Source of the DNA: Datura wrightii | Taxonomy: Eukaryota > Streptophyta > Magnoliopsida > Solanales > Solanaceae | Assembly (NCBI GenBank): GCA_035772735.1 | Contig: JASDFA010000003.1 | Span: 56,354,501 to 56,418,500, forward strand | Direction: 5' to 3' | DNA length: 64,000 nt | Shown here: positions 44,631-56,040 of the stretch, piece by piece | Layout of the letters: every line of letters begins with the position of its first letter | How positions within the stretch are numbered: the stretch's first letter is position 1 | Translations under genes and position numbers: made by a program | Notes under the pieces: generated by a model | The model's database searches: none | What the model saw: only the letters and a program-made list of their open reading frames with translations | Told to the model about the DNA's origin: nothing

Positions 44631-44805
44631 TATAATGCTCAATATATCTCTCCCGTTTAAAGGAAGTGGAAGTGGTCATTGTCAAAAAAATAAAATGCCC
44701 AATGGATGTCGGGGTCAAATCCCACAAGAAATTGAGAAAGATATTGCAAAAGTCATAAATTAATTCAAACTAGTACGCATCATTGTTTAATATGTGAAAA
44801 GGGAA
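44631..44805 (-). repeat. Stub of T1 5' LTR
   Basis: Matches 13640-13815 of the left LTR (GGGATTTGACCCCGACATCC region) for about 165 bp, then breaks off at about 44805 into T2 sequence. The rest of the LTR and the right-hand target duplication are lost. Confidence 0.75.
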
Positions 44806-45002
44806 GCAAAGTATTAAGGCTAAAGGAATTAAGAATCATTGAGAAAATCATGACAAGGGCAATAAATCTTTTACCACAATATCATAATGCTTGCACACTT
44901 GAGCTTGAAAACCTAAACAACTCTTAATAATGAAACTTCAGGGGATGTGTAGTAGAGAAAGGAAATGTGAGTGTAGTGAGTGTGTCAGTGAAAGGAAGAA
45001 GA

Positions 45003-45014
45003 GGGTTTTATAGG
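45003..45014 (-). promoter_or_regulatory. Internal TATA box of T2
   Basis: Minus-strand CCTATAAAACCC followed by a CT-rich stretch, at the place equivalent to 33611-33622 in T1. Confidence 0.35.
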
Positions 45015-45892
45015 TGAGAGGTGGAAGATTGATAGGTTGAGAGGAAAGTGGAGAGTTAATGTTTAGTGTGTTGGTGGGAAGTGGGAAGGTGTAAAGGTGG
45101 GAAAGTGGAAAGATGGAAAAGAGGAAAATATGGGAAGTGGGAATGTTGGGAAGTGGAGAGACAAAAAGGGAATGAAAAAATGGTGAAAAGGGAGAACTAA
45201 GGGAATATTTTGTAGAATAGGGCGGCTCAGCTGGTTTTTGAGATTTGGTGGGCCACTCTTAATTTTCATTTCGAGACAAATTCATACCTCGATCAGAGCT
45301 ACATCGGTGGGTCATCGAAACACACCGGTGTTCCGTCACTTTACCTTTCCATTGCCGGGTATTTGTGCCCAGTTCTCTATTTATCATTTGGTGACCCACT
45401 GGTGATTCACAAAGTGGATCGGCGATCTGTCGCTTAGGCGCCAAAACTTCGGATACTCTGTGTTACATCGGCGACCCACCAGCGGTCCACGGTTATGCAT
45501 CAGCGTTTTGCCGATGGGTCCACTAGCCTATTAATCCAAGTCCCAGCCTTCTATTTGCACTCATTTTGTAATTGTAGTTGGCGCTTCTAGGTCGGCAAAT
45601 CACTGGTTCAGCATCGTTCCTCTCTTATGTGGTTTTTTCCTTCCTTTATTCCTCGCTTGATAGCTCCTACAAAAACAAAAACAAAAACAACAAAGACATA
45701 AAAAAAATCCACTAAACACTTGGATTGCCTCTCAAGAAACGCCTTAGTTAACATCATGGCACGACGTAAATCTAATTCAACACCTCTTTTTCGATGGATC
45801 ATCCTCCGACTCCGTCTCCTTCATCTCCAATCCTTTGTCCTCCTCCTCATTTCGCAACACCCCTATTACCTTACACTCAGGGGGAGTTTCAG

Positions 45893-46781
45893 CTAATGGA
45901 CACACCTTGAACCGGTGACTTCCTCACTTCCAACTCTAAATTTTAGCTCCCCAAGCTCCACATCAACCATAGCTCTCGTCATAGCTAGCGACGGTCTTCC
46001 CAAATTAATGGGTACCTCCACATCCATTTCACAATCAAGGATAACAAAATCAGCAGGTAGGATGAACTTATCCACCCTTACCAACACATCTTCTAATACC
46101 CCCACCAGTTTTTTTTATGGACCTATCTTCCATGAGCAACCTCATCAACGTAGGCTTTGTGCTTCCAAGTCCCAACTTCTTGAAAATGACCAAGGGCATT
46201 AAATTTATGCTGGCACCAAGATCGCATAAAGCATTTTTAAACACACATCCTAATTATACAAGGGATTGTGAAAGCTCCTGGGTCTTCCCGCTTGGGAGAA
46301 AGGTTACGCATCATCATTTTACTACAATGGTGCGTTTTCTCCCCACTACCTGCATCAACCACCTTTTTCTTCTTCAACAATTCTTTTATGAACTTCGCAT
46401 ATCCTGTCATTTGGAGAAGAGCATCCACTAACGGTATATTGATGGAAAACACGTCAACGAATTTGCTGAACTGGTCATCCTTTTTTTCTTGGCCAACCGT
46501 TGTGGATAAGGAGGTGAGACTCTTGCTTCAACTGTGTCATCAATTGGGGCCTTCATTCCCGCTGCCTTATCAGCATGTGAGAGGATTTCTTCATCCTTGC
46601 CCTCTCCTTCCTCGCCAATATTTTCCTCACTCCTTGGGGTCTTTGGCATCTTGTTGAATTCATTTTCCTCCTCTGATTTTGGGTCACTAACCTCTTTGGG
46701 CTTCACCTTGTGGAGATGACCAACTCTCACGAGAGCCAACTTCAGTGATCGGCTAAGAGCCTTCCCGCACTCATTGCCCAA
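45893..46781 (-). pseudogene. T2 gag end and aspartic protease
   Basis: Minus strand: charged gag tail (46428-46781, with KPKEVSDPKSEEENEFNKMP), then NIPLVDALLQMTGYAKFIKE and DPGAFTIPCIIRMC (46237-46452), then the protease end GVLEDVLVRVDKFILPADFV and EVPINLGRPSLAMTRAMVDV (45893-46105). This is the Tat-lineage gag/protease junction. The DLGAS active site lies in the poorly readable gap around 46130-46230. Confidence 0.75.
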
Positions 46782-46792
46782 ACAATCAAAAA

Positions 46793-47070
46793 AAAGCTCA
46801 AGTCTTTATATGAGAGTGTCACCATGCTATGCAATAGGGTGGGTTGAAGGGGCTGTCACCTCCCTCTGGATTGAGGTGCAAGATTGGAAGAGTCGAACTT
46901 CAACAGAAATGCCGGATATGAGCTCCTTGGATACTGCAATGGCTACTCCTTCCTCAGTTCAGGGTCCTATTGATGACCTCTTCGAGGGTCTGGGAAATGA
47001 TTTTGCTGGTCTAGGTGAGGCCAGTGATGGTGGTGCAGGTGATGCAGAGGCTAATGATAAGGAAGAATGA
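46793..47070 (+). pseudogene. T3 ORF2 C-terminal end
   Basis: Reads MSSLDTAMATPSSVQGPIDD, then LFEGLGNDFAG and an acidic tail to a stop at 47068-47070. The T1 copy has MSFLDEVMATPHTARGPIDD. Preserved as protein across two diverged elements, which supports a real coding sequence. Confidence 0.6.
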
Positions 47071-48129
47071 CCCTCTCAGGGAGTTTCTTGTCCCTTTCCC
47101 TTTTGCATATATACATTGCGGACAATGTACTCTTTTAAGTGGGGAAGGGATAAGCGCATGATGATGGGGTCATTGATGGATGTTTTCTTTAGATGTTTTC
47201 TATTTTTGTTTGAAATTGATTAAGTAGAGCCCTTGTAGGGCCGTTGTTTTTGTTGTTTGATGGTTGCCTTTGCCAGGCTTGTTTTGTTTTAAAAAGAAAT
47301 GAATGAATGACTTGATTTAGTTCTTGATGGTTAAAGGTCAGTGATTAAATGGGGTCTTTGCTTTGAATTGCAAAATTTTGCATGAAATGACCCAAAGTCT
47401 AGTTTCTTTTTGCCTTTGTAAATAGTAGCATAGTAATCAAAATTCCGAGGTTTCTGTTTAGACCACAGTTCTTTCCCGAGGAGCTTTCTTTCGTTTCTTT
47501 TTATTTTTTTCGAACCGGATTGGCATTTCTCGATGATAGATTGAGTAGCGACATTCTTAAGAGAATATCATGTTGTTTAGGGTCTCTTGTGAATTTGTTT
47601 TAAGAGGTACCATAGAAAAAAAATGTTGAAATAGAATTTTGAAATGAGACATGAAAATGAAGATAATGAGCAAATACTGACACAATAGAATAGCATTCCT
47701 TGTCATACGTTGTAACTTATTTGTTTGACTTATGAGTTTGCCTGCTTTGATGTCCTAACTTGAAATCTTGTGATGAGAATGACTCTTGTGGACCCTTTTA
47801 GGGTGATGCTTTGTGTAGTGAGAAATTTTTGATGAGTCTCATGCATGACTTGAGATGCTATTTGTATTTCATGGTTGAGTAATGCCTTTGTTAAATGAAT
47901 CCTTTCATGAACCTTGTTGGTGGAAAGTGGTAGCCTATTTGAAACATCGTCATTGTTTTGGTCTTTTGGTGTATTTATTTCTCTTTTTCAGTGAGCTTCG
48001 TGAGCATTTTTCTTAGGTTGTCATAGTTTAGGTGATTAGTGATGTTTAATTTTGTGTAGAAGTGGCATATTTTTCAATGAATGAGAGTTGCATTACTTGA
48101 GAACAAGCAATGGTTCAAGTTTGGGGGTT
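46793..48129 (+). mobile_element. T3: 3' end of a plus-strand Tat-type element
   Basis: Opposite orientation to T1 and T2. It holds the ORF2 end (46793-47070), then a non-coding region matching the reverse complement of T1's untranslated region, with ACATTG-CGGA-CAATGT at 47113-47128 and a G-rich tract (GTTTGGGGGTT, 48118-48128) just before the LTR. Confidence 0.65.
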
Positions 48130-51100
48130 TGATGAGTTGGTAATTTACCAACTCATTAGGCTCTTAAGCCTAAGTTTTTGCTTAGTTTTTGAGTTGATTA
48201 TATTAATTTTATGTCCTTCTTCTTTTGTTATGTGCAGGTGCCTAAATGTGTAGGAAAGAGCAAAAATAGAGCAAAAAGAAGGAATTGAGGACAAATTGGC
48301 GATCCATCGATGAAAACCGGCAAAACTCCAGTCAAAGGCCGATTATCACTGCCTCTGAAGAAAAATGCCACCGGCGAACCACGAGTTGTCGTCTAATCAC
48401 CAAAAGACACCCGTTTTCTGGAAAGAAGAACAAAGACCCAGTTGTTCACAAATTGAGATCGGCTAAACGCCGGAAGAACCGTTGATTCTCACTGGAGTTG
48501 CAAATGGCTCAGATAAGATACCCGACGGTTCACAGACTTGAAACGGCAAATCACCGGTGTCTATGCCGATTCCAGAATGATGCTTAGGGGTAAAATTATC
48601 CAGCACAAAAAGAGATAGATGATGCCCTATTTTCCTAGATATAAATACTAGATAAAGTTGTTATATAAATGGGGAAAAAACTAGAAATGGGTGCTTCAGT
48701 TGCAGGACGAGTCGTCCAACGACTCATGAGGAGACCCCATGAGTCTTTAGGTGCCTCGTGGGGAGGCCTGGAGGAAATAAAGGTTAGAGGTCCCAGGGGC
48801 GTGGGAATGACTCGTGGTCAGCCACCACGAGTCGTCAAGTTTAGCCGTGGGGTGAGGTGGAGAAATAAATGGAAGAATCGACCAATGTACCTAACAGAAG
48901 GGACCCCACGAGTCGTGAGCAAGCAGGGTGAACTTTATTTGAAAATGAGATAGTGTACATGACGGAAGGTGACCACGAGTCGTTGTCCCGTGGAACGAGT
49001 CGTTAAGTCACCCGTTACGAGCCCTATGAGATCTATTATCTAGTGTACTTGACGAACGACTCAACAAGTCGTTGCCTCTCTTGGAGAATCATTAGGTCCC
49101 TCGTTGGGACCCCCTGACAGTTATCTTCGGCAATTTTAGTAAGGGCTTTTCCATAATTCCTAAATCCTAGGGGCCTATACTACGTTGTTTAAGGCTCGTT
49201 TTAATGGGTTTTTAACAGGGTAAGACCTACTCTAAGTCATTCTTTTCATGCATGCAAGTTTGAAGGATTGAAGAGGTGATTCAAGGCAAAATCTCAAGGT
49301 TTCCATAGGAATCTTATCTTGGGCAATAAGAAGGTGTTAGAATTCACCATTCCCAAGTATGTAAGGCTATGAATGGGTGTCTCCTTCCAAACCCATGCCC
49401 AATTTCTATCAAATTATGGTAAATCACCTATGATCAAGTATGGGGTTTTCACCCAATGGCATAATTCTTCAATCTATATACATGGGCGTGATTATATTCT
49501 ACTTATATTGATAGATTATGAAGCTTGGGTAGATTTTAAACTGTTTTCAATACAAATCATATTTTCTAAGTTATAAAATTTAAATGCCCATGGATGCAAA
49601 GTTCATAAAAGAAGTAAATGACGATGAGTGTATGATGATGATGAGAGTTGATGATGAAAGGCATGTTTCTAAAGCTACCCATGATTATGAAGTTGTTTTC
49701 AAAATGAATTGAGTAGACCCAAGTATGATAAAGCTTTGGGCAATGCCCATATGTTGATTTGAAATGATGATTTTCCAAAATAAGCTTTCTACATTGTTCG
49801 GAGTGAAGTCTCCCAAATTTTTAGGATTTCTAGCTTGTGGTATGTTGAGTTAAATGTTCATACATATAGCTTACCGCATGATTTGGAGTAGATGCTCCTA
49901 CTTATACTTGAGCTTGTGGTATGTTTCAAAATAAATCTTCTCATACGCACAAATTCATAATTGAGATGTATGTCATTATTGAGCTTTGTCGAAGGACAAT
50001 GTTGAGCTTCATTCTTATATGATGTCGAGTTTATGTATAATCTTATTAATGAGCTTTGTCAATAGACAATGTTGAGCTTCGTTTCATATGATATTGAGTT
50101 ATGCATGATTTCATCTTGAGCTTCGTCAATAGACGATGTTGAGCTTTGTCAATAGACGATGTAGAGCATTGCATGTTTTTGAAAAAAGAGTCTAGCACCG
50201 AGCGGGTTAAGGGTTAATTACCCTATGCCCCAAAACTACGCACTAACGTAGGTTAAATACTATATGACTAGGGACCTCCCTGGTGAGTTTCCCCCTGCCC
50301 TAATGGGCCTTCAGCTTGATATTGATATTTATGGTAGCGTCCTTAGCTCTGGCAAGGTTTTGGACGGGTCTACCCACTTGAGTGTGATAGTCGGGACCAC
50401 GTAAGCTCTATCGTGGTATGTCGGTTAAGTGATGAGTCTCCCACTGTCTATATCATTCAGATTTGCATATTGATTACTCGTGATAATTACTTTACGCATT
50501 CATGTTCTAAAAGCAAGGTTTGACTCATTGTTCATCTTTTCAATATAAATGTCATACTTCAGCTTTGAGTCATTCGAGTCAATCATGATGTTATAAAGCT
50601 ATGCATGGTCATGTTACGATAAAACTGCGATTTCAGAATGAACACATGTAGCCCTTTTCCTATACTTGAAATCTTATGATATGTTATGAAATGGTTAAAT
50701 GATTTACTTTACTTCAGTGATTTTATTTACCGTGCATACTCAGTACATTCCACGTACTGACCGCATACTTCCTATGTTGTATCGATTCATGATAATGAAC
50801 CTGGCTCGCAGCTTCAGCCCCATTCTTAGATAGATTTCCGGAGTTAGTATCTGCTCGAATTGGTGAGTCCTCATCCTTTGAGGACTAGACTATCATTTCT
50901 TTTATGTATTTCCAATTTCAGTATTGTTGAGTTAGTTGGGGTCTTGTCCCATCAACTCGTCCAAGTTAGAGGCTTTCAGACTTATGTATGTGCAGCTTCG
51001 GGTGTTATTCTGATGTGATGTTGAATTAGACTTTCGCTGAGATTATATTCATTTTTTCTTTAGTTTAATGAGTGAGTTAATTGTATGCTTATGCCATGGG

Positions 51101-52196
51101 TCAACTTGAGGTCTTTCGGGGTCCCTTGTCCCATGTCTACGACCGAGCCTCCATTCGAATCGTGACAAAAATACCGTGTACTAGGGGGATATAGAGAGCA
51201 GAGCATATCATATCTTTGTTTCCTTTCTTGGCTTTAGAACATTCCCTTAGCATAGAAAAGGAGATTTTGATTGGTAAACTTGAAAAAAGTACTCTTCTCT
51301 ACTTCTTTTTCTTAATAGTAAGTTACAACCATTGTTGGAGACTATATTTGTGAATTTGGTTTTACTACTCTTGTTATTAAATTCAATGAGTTTATTAATG
51401 AATGTGCTTTTGAATTTCTTAATCATGCGTAGCTAAATCATTAAATAGAGGTGTGTGATGATGAATACTTAATTAGAGTGGGTATTGCTAGAGTCATCTT
51501 CATATTGTTTAAATAAGTGTAAATCTGCTAGATTCTCTTCAATCTATAAAGGAAGATCCATTGATTATGATATGGGTCTATTCACTCTTGCTTGATTGTT
51601 GCTTGTAAAAGAACAAATACGTATTGAAAGAAAATTTAATAGTGGGTATGAATGAGAGATTGTGAAATTGGACTAGAAACAGCTAAAATTATAGTCTCAT
51701 ACCTCATTAGTAGCTAATAGCTAGAAACTAGTGCAGCTGTTAATCCATATCTAATCGGATTGAGCTAAATTGTGGGTAGAGGTTTGACAAAACTCTAGTA
51801 ATAGGTAGTTATAAGGCTGAAAAATTGTAATTACCCACTTCCCAAGATTATTTACATTAATTGAACTTATAAGATGACCTAGCATATCCCTATCTAGTTA
51901 GTATATCATCTACACCACACCTCTAGTTTTTCACATTTTTATTGACAACCTTGCTGATCTTATTATTTTGTTCCACTAAATTACCAAATGTAATTCACTA
52001 CAAATTCCAATCTCCCAATTTATTTGTTCTTATGTTAACTCTACGTGGTGCAAGCTAACTTTAATTTCTCAATGGACACTTATAACTATCATTCACTAGT
52101 CCTTATGGGATTCGACCCCGACACCCATCAGGTTACTTGTTTTGATACTTCGGTTGTATATATTCTTTGCATAAAGGATATTTTTGGACGTTATCA
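48130..52196 (+). repeat. T3 3' LTR, split by a solo LTR
   Basis: Starts TGATGAGTTGGTAATTTACC and ends GGACGTTATCA; without the inserted solo LTR it is about 1.55 kb. The last part has TATGGGATTCGACCCCGACA, the Tat/Athila-type LTR signature. ATGAGTTGGTAA and TTACCAACTCAT (48132-48156) form a perfect hairpin at the LTR tip. The plus frame 48285-48485 covers dyad-rich LTR text and is not a gene. Confidence 0.7.
48659..51167 (+). mobile_element. Gypsy solo LTR inside T3's LTR (2.5 kb)
   Basis: Starts TGTTATATAAATGGGG (decayed from TGTTATACCCC) and ends TTCGAATCGTGACA, flanked by AAAGT (48654-48658) and AAAAT (51168-51172), a target duplication with one mismatch. Carries palindromes GGACGA/TCGTCC around G (48705-48717) and GACTCGTGGT / ACCACGAGTC with loop CAGCC (48809-48833), and a four-copy GAGCTTYGTCAATAGACRAT repeat (49981-50165). 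No gene; 48669-48953 is a chance frame over the palindromes. Confidence 0.75.
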
Positions 52197-53645
52197 AAAC
52201 TAGTCGTACTATGCATTTGTGATAAAATCCAGAGGAACTGCACAAGGTGATGGCCAAGTAGGACTCTTGGTACGAGTCGTACCATCCGGTATGAGCCGCA
52301 CTAGAGCAGTCATGGAAAATTACAGAAGCATGCACTTGTCTAGTCTCCTGGTAAGGGTAGCAACTACGAGTAGTGATGACCACATATGACTCGTACCAAG
52401 GAGTCGGGTGAACTTCAGAGAAAATATTGATTAGCAGATCCCAAGGTAGGAGAGGATACCACAAGTCGTGAGATCAATGTACAAACTCTACCCAAGGCTC
52501 ATGGAAATATTCAGAGAATGTTAGACTTCACAGTATTGGACCATGACAAAAATGTATGACTCGTAATAGCATTGTGTGAGTCATACCAACTCCTAGGAAT
52601 TAACCAATTTCAAAGTTTCCTAGCATTGTATTGATAGAAGGTACAAGTCGTAGCTACAAGGTACGACTCATAGGATCTGGCGGTGACAGTTATAGTAATT
52701 TCCCTGTTAATTTAGGAAAGGTTTCTGGTTATTTGTATAAGTACTTTTCTAGGTTATTTTTTTAGGAGACCAACTTTTTGATAGAGAACAAATATTTTTG
52801 AGATTCTTCTTGAGTTTTCAAATATTCTTGAAATTTTTTTTTATTGTTCTTGAATTGTTCGAAGTTGAATTATGCAATAATCAGTTGGCTTTTATTTCAA
52901 TCATCATTGTAAGTCTCTAATTATAATTTCTTTCATGAATGCTAATTCACTTTTTATAGATATGAGAGGCTAAAACCTCCACAACTAGGGTTATGGGAAC
53001 CATGGTGGAATAACTAGGGTTTGCACATTGTGATTCGAAACCAATACTTATGTTTCTATTGTCTTCTCTTCATCTTTAAACGTTTCTTAATGGAGCGCAA
53101 CATTAGGACTTGCCCAAATTCTCTACTTGCTTGAACCTAGAGCAGCCGAGATTAGAAAAAAGAGAAGAACAACAAAGCCTTGAACTTGATGATTCATTGA
53201 ATAACTTGAGTTGCAGTCGCATGATAGTTAATTTGGAACAAAATGATAATAGTTAAAATGAAAACACTCAAGAGACCTAATCCGGTGATTGAGTATAGTC
53301 ATATAATATAGATGAATCAGTCATTTGGATGAACCTATGTTATCAGTTCTACAGGCTAAGTATTAAGATAGATCACTAGTTCATTCACCGAAGTTGTTAT
53401 GAGTCCATAGGGATCACTTCCCTGGTTAACTGCATAAACTTGATAACAACATCAATGTACAATACTCTTACTTGATTACTTCTTTAAAAACCCCCTTCAG
53501 GAGATAATTGAACTGAAAGCATAAACACTAAGCTTTATTCTACATCTCCACCATATTCCCTATGGAATCGACCCCAACCTAATCGGGTTCTTTATTGACA
53601 ACGTCCGCATCATACTTTTACAAAAGTATGATTTGAACATTATCA
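52197..53645 (+). mobile_element. Second Tat-type LTR (left end unclear)
   Basis: Ends GAACATTATCA with CTATGGAATCGACCCCAACC upstream, like T3's LTR. TATA-like TTGTATAAGTAC near 52734. Between 52260 and 52680 it carries the ACGAGTCGT motif, best at 52268-52284 (TGGTACGA/TCGTACCA around G). Text such as GAGGCTAAAACC...CTAGGGTTATGGGAACC is typical of such LTR leaders. I see no clean start. Confidence 0.5.
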
Positions 53646-54295
53646 ATATTAGAAGGGAATCTCAATTCAATGCATGAATGGGAGCCTAATGACTTAGGGT
53701 AGGCTACACCCTCTTAAAACACTCATTTCACGGCTTAAAATGATGTCATTAAAAAGTTAGGAGCTTGAAAAATTACAAAACTACCCCCAAAAATTCGCAT
53801 GAAAAACCTAACTGCTAGCTACAATGATCAATCCAATGGGTCGTGGTAGGATATAACAGGTCGTTGGACCATCCGTTGTATCTAAAGAACTTTCCATAGT
53901 CTGCTGAAGTTCTGAGAAACGATCAATAAGGATGAGTCATCATATGAAACAATGACTTGTTACTCCATCTATTGCTTCTAGGGGAAATTATGGTACTCTT
54001 CTGGTTCTCCAACCAATGACCAGACAGGATGAGTCATTATTTGAAACAACGTCTCATCATTCCTCTCATCATCACCTTGGCCACCCTATCATAGCTTCTG
54101 AAGTCCTTCCAACGGACCAATACCACGAGTCATCACTCACCACTATGGTTCGTTGCACCCTTCCTTTGTCACTAAATCAAATTTGGGCCTTTTCTGAACT
54201 ACCTTCAACCACCACCCAGGACGACCCGTTGAATCATCTAACGAGTCGTCGTTGGGCTCATTGTTTCTGGGGGATTGTGCAATTCACTATAATCC
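53646..54295 (-). repeat. Truncated 3' LTR of the deleted gypsy element
   Basis: Minus-strand LTR text with remnants of ACGAGTCGT motifs (AACGAGTCGTCGTT near 54250, CCACGAGTCAT near 54123). It breaks off at 53646 against the Tat-type LTR end. The plus frame 54016-54312 runs through it and is not a gene. Confidence 0.5.
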
Positions 54296-54429
54296 CAAAA
54301 CTGAACAATTGAAGCTGAAACTGATGGAGTGACTGACACCGAACTGATATGCATACATGCTATGATGTGAAAGAAACATAGAGACATAAACTTGACATGA
54401 AATGGAATAGAGTACTAAGGAGGAAACTG

Positions 54430-55850
54430 ACACCTCAAGCTGGAACTGAGCCAGAAGGAAAAAGATGCAGGATCTAGCCATCATATCTGCTTCAGCTTCC
54501 CACATAGCTCCTTTAACAAGCTGGTTCCTCTTAAAACCTTCGCTGAGAATACTTTCTTGTTTCTCACCTTCCGAACCTGACGATTAAGGATCTCAACTAG
54601 AACCTCCTTATAAGTAAGGTATCTTTTACACCTATGATCTCCACCAGAACAACTAAGGTTGGGTCACCGATGCATCTTTCCAACTGAGATACATTTTAAA
54701 CTAGAAGCATCGAAGCTAACTCCGTTGGTAGCTCCAACTCGTATGCTACCTTTCCAACTCACCTAAGAATCCTATAAGGACCAATATATTGACGACTAAT
54801 CTTCCCTTTCTTCTCAAACCTCATCACTCTCTTTCTTTTCAAACCTCATCAAGCTCTCTCCACCTCACATCCGTATAAGATTTCTAACGACTCTGATCTA
54901 TTTTCAGCTCTTCTCTCATAAGCTGAACTTTCTCATGGCCTCATGAACTGAATTTGGCCCTATCAATGAAGCCTCACCTACCTCAAACCATCCAATAGAT
55001 GATCTACACTTCTACCCGTAAAGAGCCTCAAACGGAGCCATATGAATGTTGGAGTGATAAGTGTTATTGTAGGCAAACTCAATGAGAGGAAAGTAATCCT
55101 CCCAATCGATCACATATGCTCTCTACATATCCTTAAGAATCTAAATGGTCCACTCGACCTGACCATTTGTCTACGAGTGAAAAAATGTGCTAAGCTTTAC
55201 CTGAGTACCAAGACCCTTTTGAAACGACCTCCAAAGCTGGGAGGTGAACTGAGTACCCCTATATGAGATGATGGATAAAGTAACTTCATGCAATCAAGTT
55301 AACTCCTAAATGTACAATCTAGCATAATCATCAACTAAATCAGTAGTTTTGACTGATAAGAAATGAGCTGATTTGGTGAACGTGTCCACAATCACCATAT
55401 AGAGTCATAATGTCGGTGTGTAAGAGGCAAACCTGTAATGAAGTCCATATTGTTATCTTTCCACTTTTAAATGGAAATTCTAATATCCTGAAGCATACCT
55501 CCAGATCTTTGATGCTCAACCTTCACCTGTTGGCAGTTCAGACACTTAGCCACAAACTCCGTTATGTCCTTCTTCATGTCATTCCACCAATAGACTTCCC
55601 ATAGAACATGGTACATCTTGGTGGCACCCGAATGGCTAAATTATCAAGAGCCATGAGCCTCGCTCAACATCCGCTGTCTCAAGTCATCTACAGCCAGTAC
55701 ACACAAACAGCCTTGATATTGGAGTACATCATCTCCCTCTTGGGAGAAAACCCCCACTTCTAATTCCAGACAGCTTCCTTTAGCTTCACTAGAATAAGAT
55801 CCCCATCTTGCCTACTTTTAACTACCGTCACCAAAGAAGATTTCTACCCA
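54430..55850 (-). pseudogene. Gypsy integrase remnant
   Basis: Minus-strand colinear relative of 36608-37960: AMWEAEADMMA at the tail (near 54500), AYNNTYHSNI-like and PFEALYG-like text near 55030-55080, a DYAR...core near 55320 and the zinc domain near 55560-55640. Every piece has stops. Confidence 0.7.
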
Positions 55851-55869
55851 TCTAAACATGCTCTACCCC

Positions 55870-56040
55870 TTTGATCACGTCTACGTCTGGACGAAACATT
55901 GGCTGATGACTGCACTGGGGCCGATAACCTTTGGTGAAATTAGGGACGATGTCCGCCATTGGACCTCTATTGGGATTGCCCATAGCTCCCTGTCCTGGCC
56001 CTTTCTGCCTCTATCTCCTTCTCCTTCATCTGATGAGCTT
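55870..56040 (-). pseudogene. Gypsy gag fragment, left of the solo LTR
   Basis: Minus-strand HQMKEKEIEAERARTG is the gag linker, equivalent to AQQIESVYRRQREAKRARID at 40500. Its upstream part continues at 58223 beyond the solo LTR. Confidence 0.65.

Larger units (their letters stand above)
28081..44805 (-). mobile_element. T1, right piece: Tat-lineage element with gag-protease and ORF2
   Basis: On the minus strand, from the right: 5' LTR remnant (44631-44805), primer site, gag and protease (42140-44500), insertion of a gypsy element (34249-42128), a non-coding stretch with an internal TATA box (33611-33622), ORF2 (30205-31667), untranslated region, polypurine tract, and the first 121 bp of the 3' LTR (28081-28201), which is cut by the pararetrovirus. 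I find no RT, RNase H or integrase between protease and ORF2, so this is a non-autonomous family. Confidence 0.7.
44806..46792 (-). mobile_element. T2: fragment of a sister Tat element (gag end, protease, non-coding region)
   Basis: Same order as T1 on the minus strand: end of gag, protease, the CACTTGGATTGCCTCTCAAG landmark, a dyad-rich stretch (45250-45600, here built of GGCGA/TCGCC and CCGGTG motifs), then the TATA box CCTATAAAACCC (45003-45014). Cut on the left by T1's LTR stub and on the right by T3 in opposite orientation. The minus frame 45063-45269 is low-complexity text and not a gene. Confidence 0.65.

Noticed and set aside
46268..46657. Plus-strand frame of 129 codons
   Set aside because: Antisense shadow of T2 gag/protease, which matches the Tat lineage on the minus strand.
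52096..52464. Minus-strand frame of 122 codons
   Set aside because: Covers the end of one LTR and the motif block of the next; no domain and low-complexity composition.
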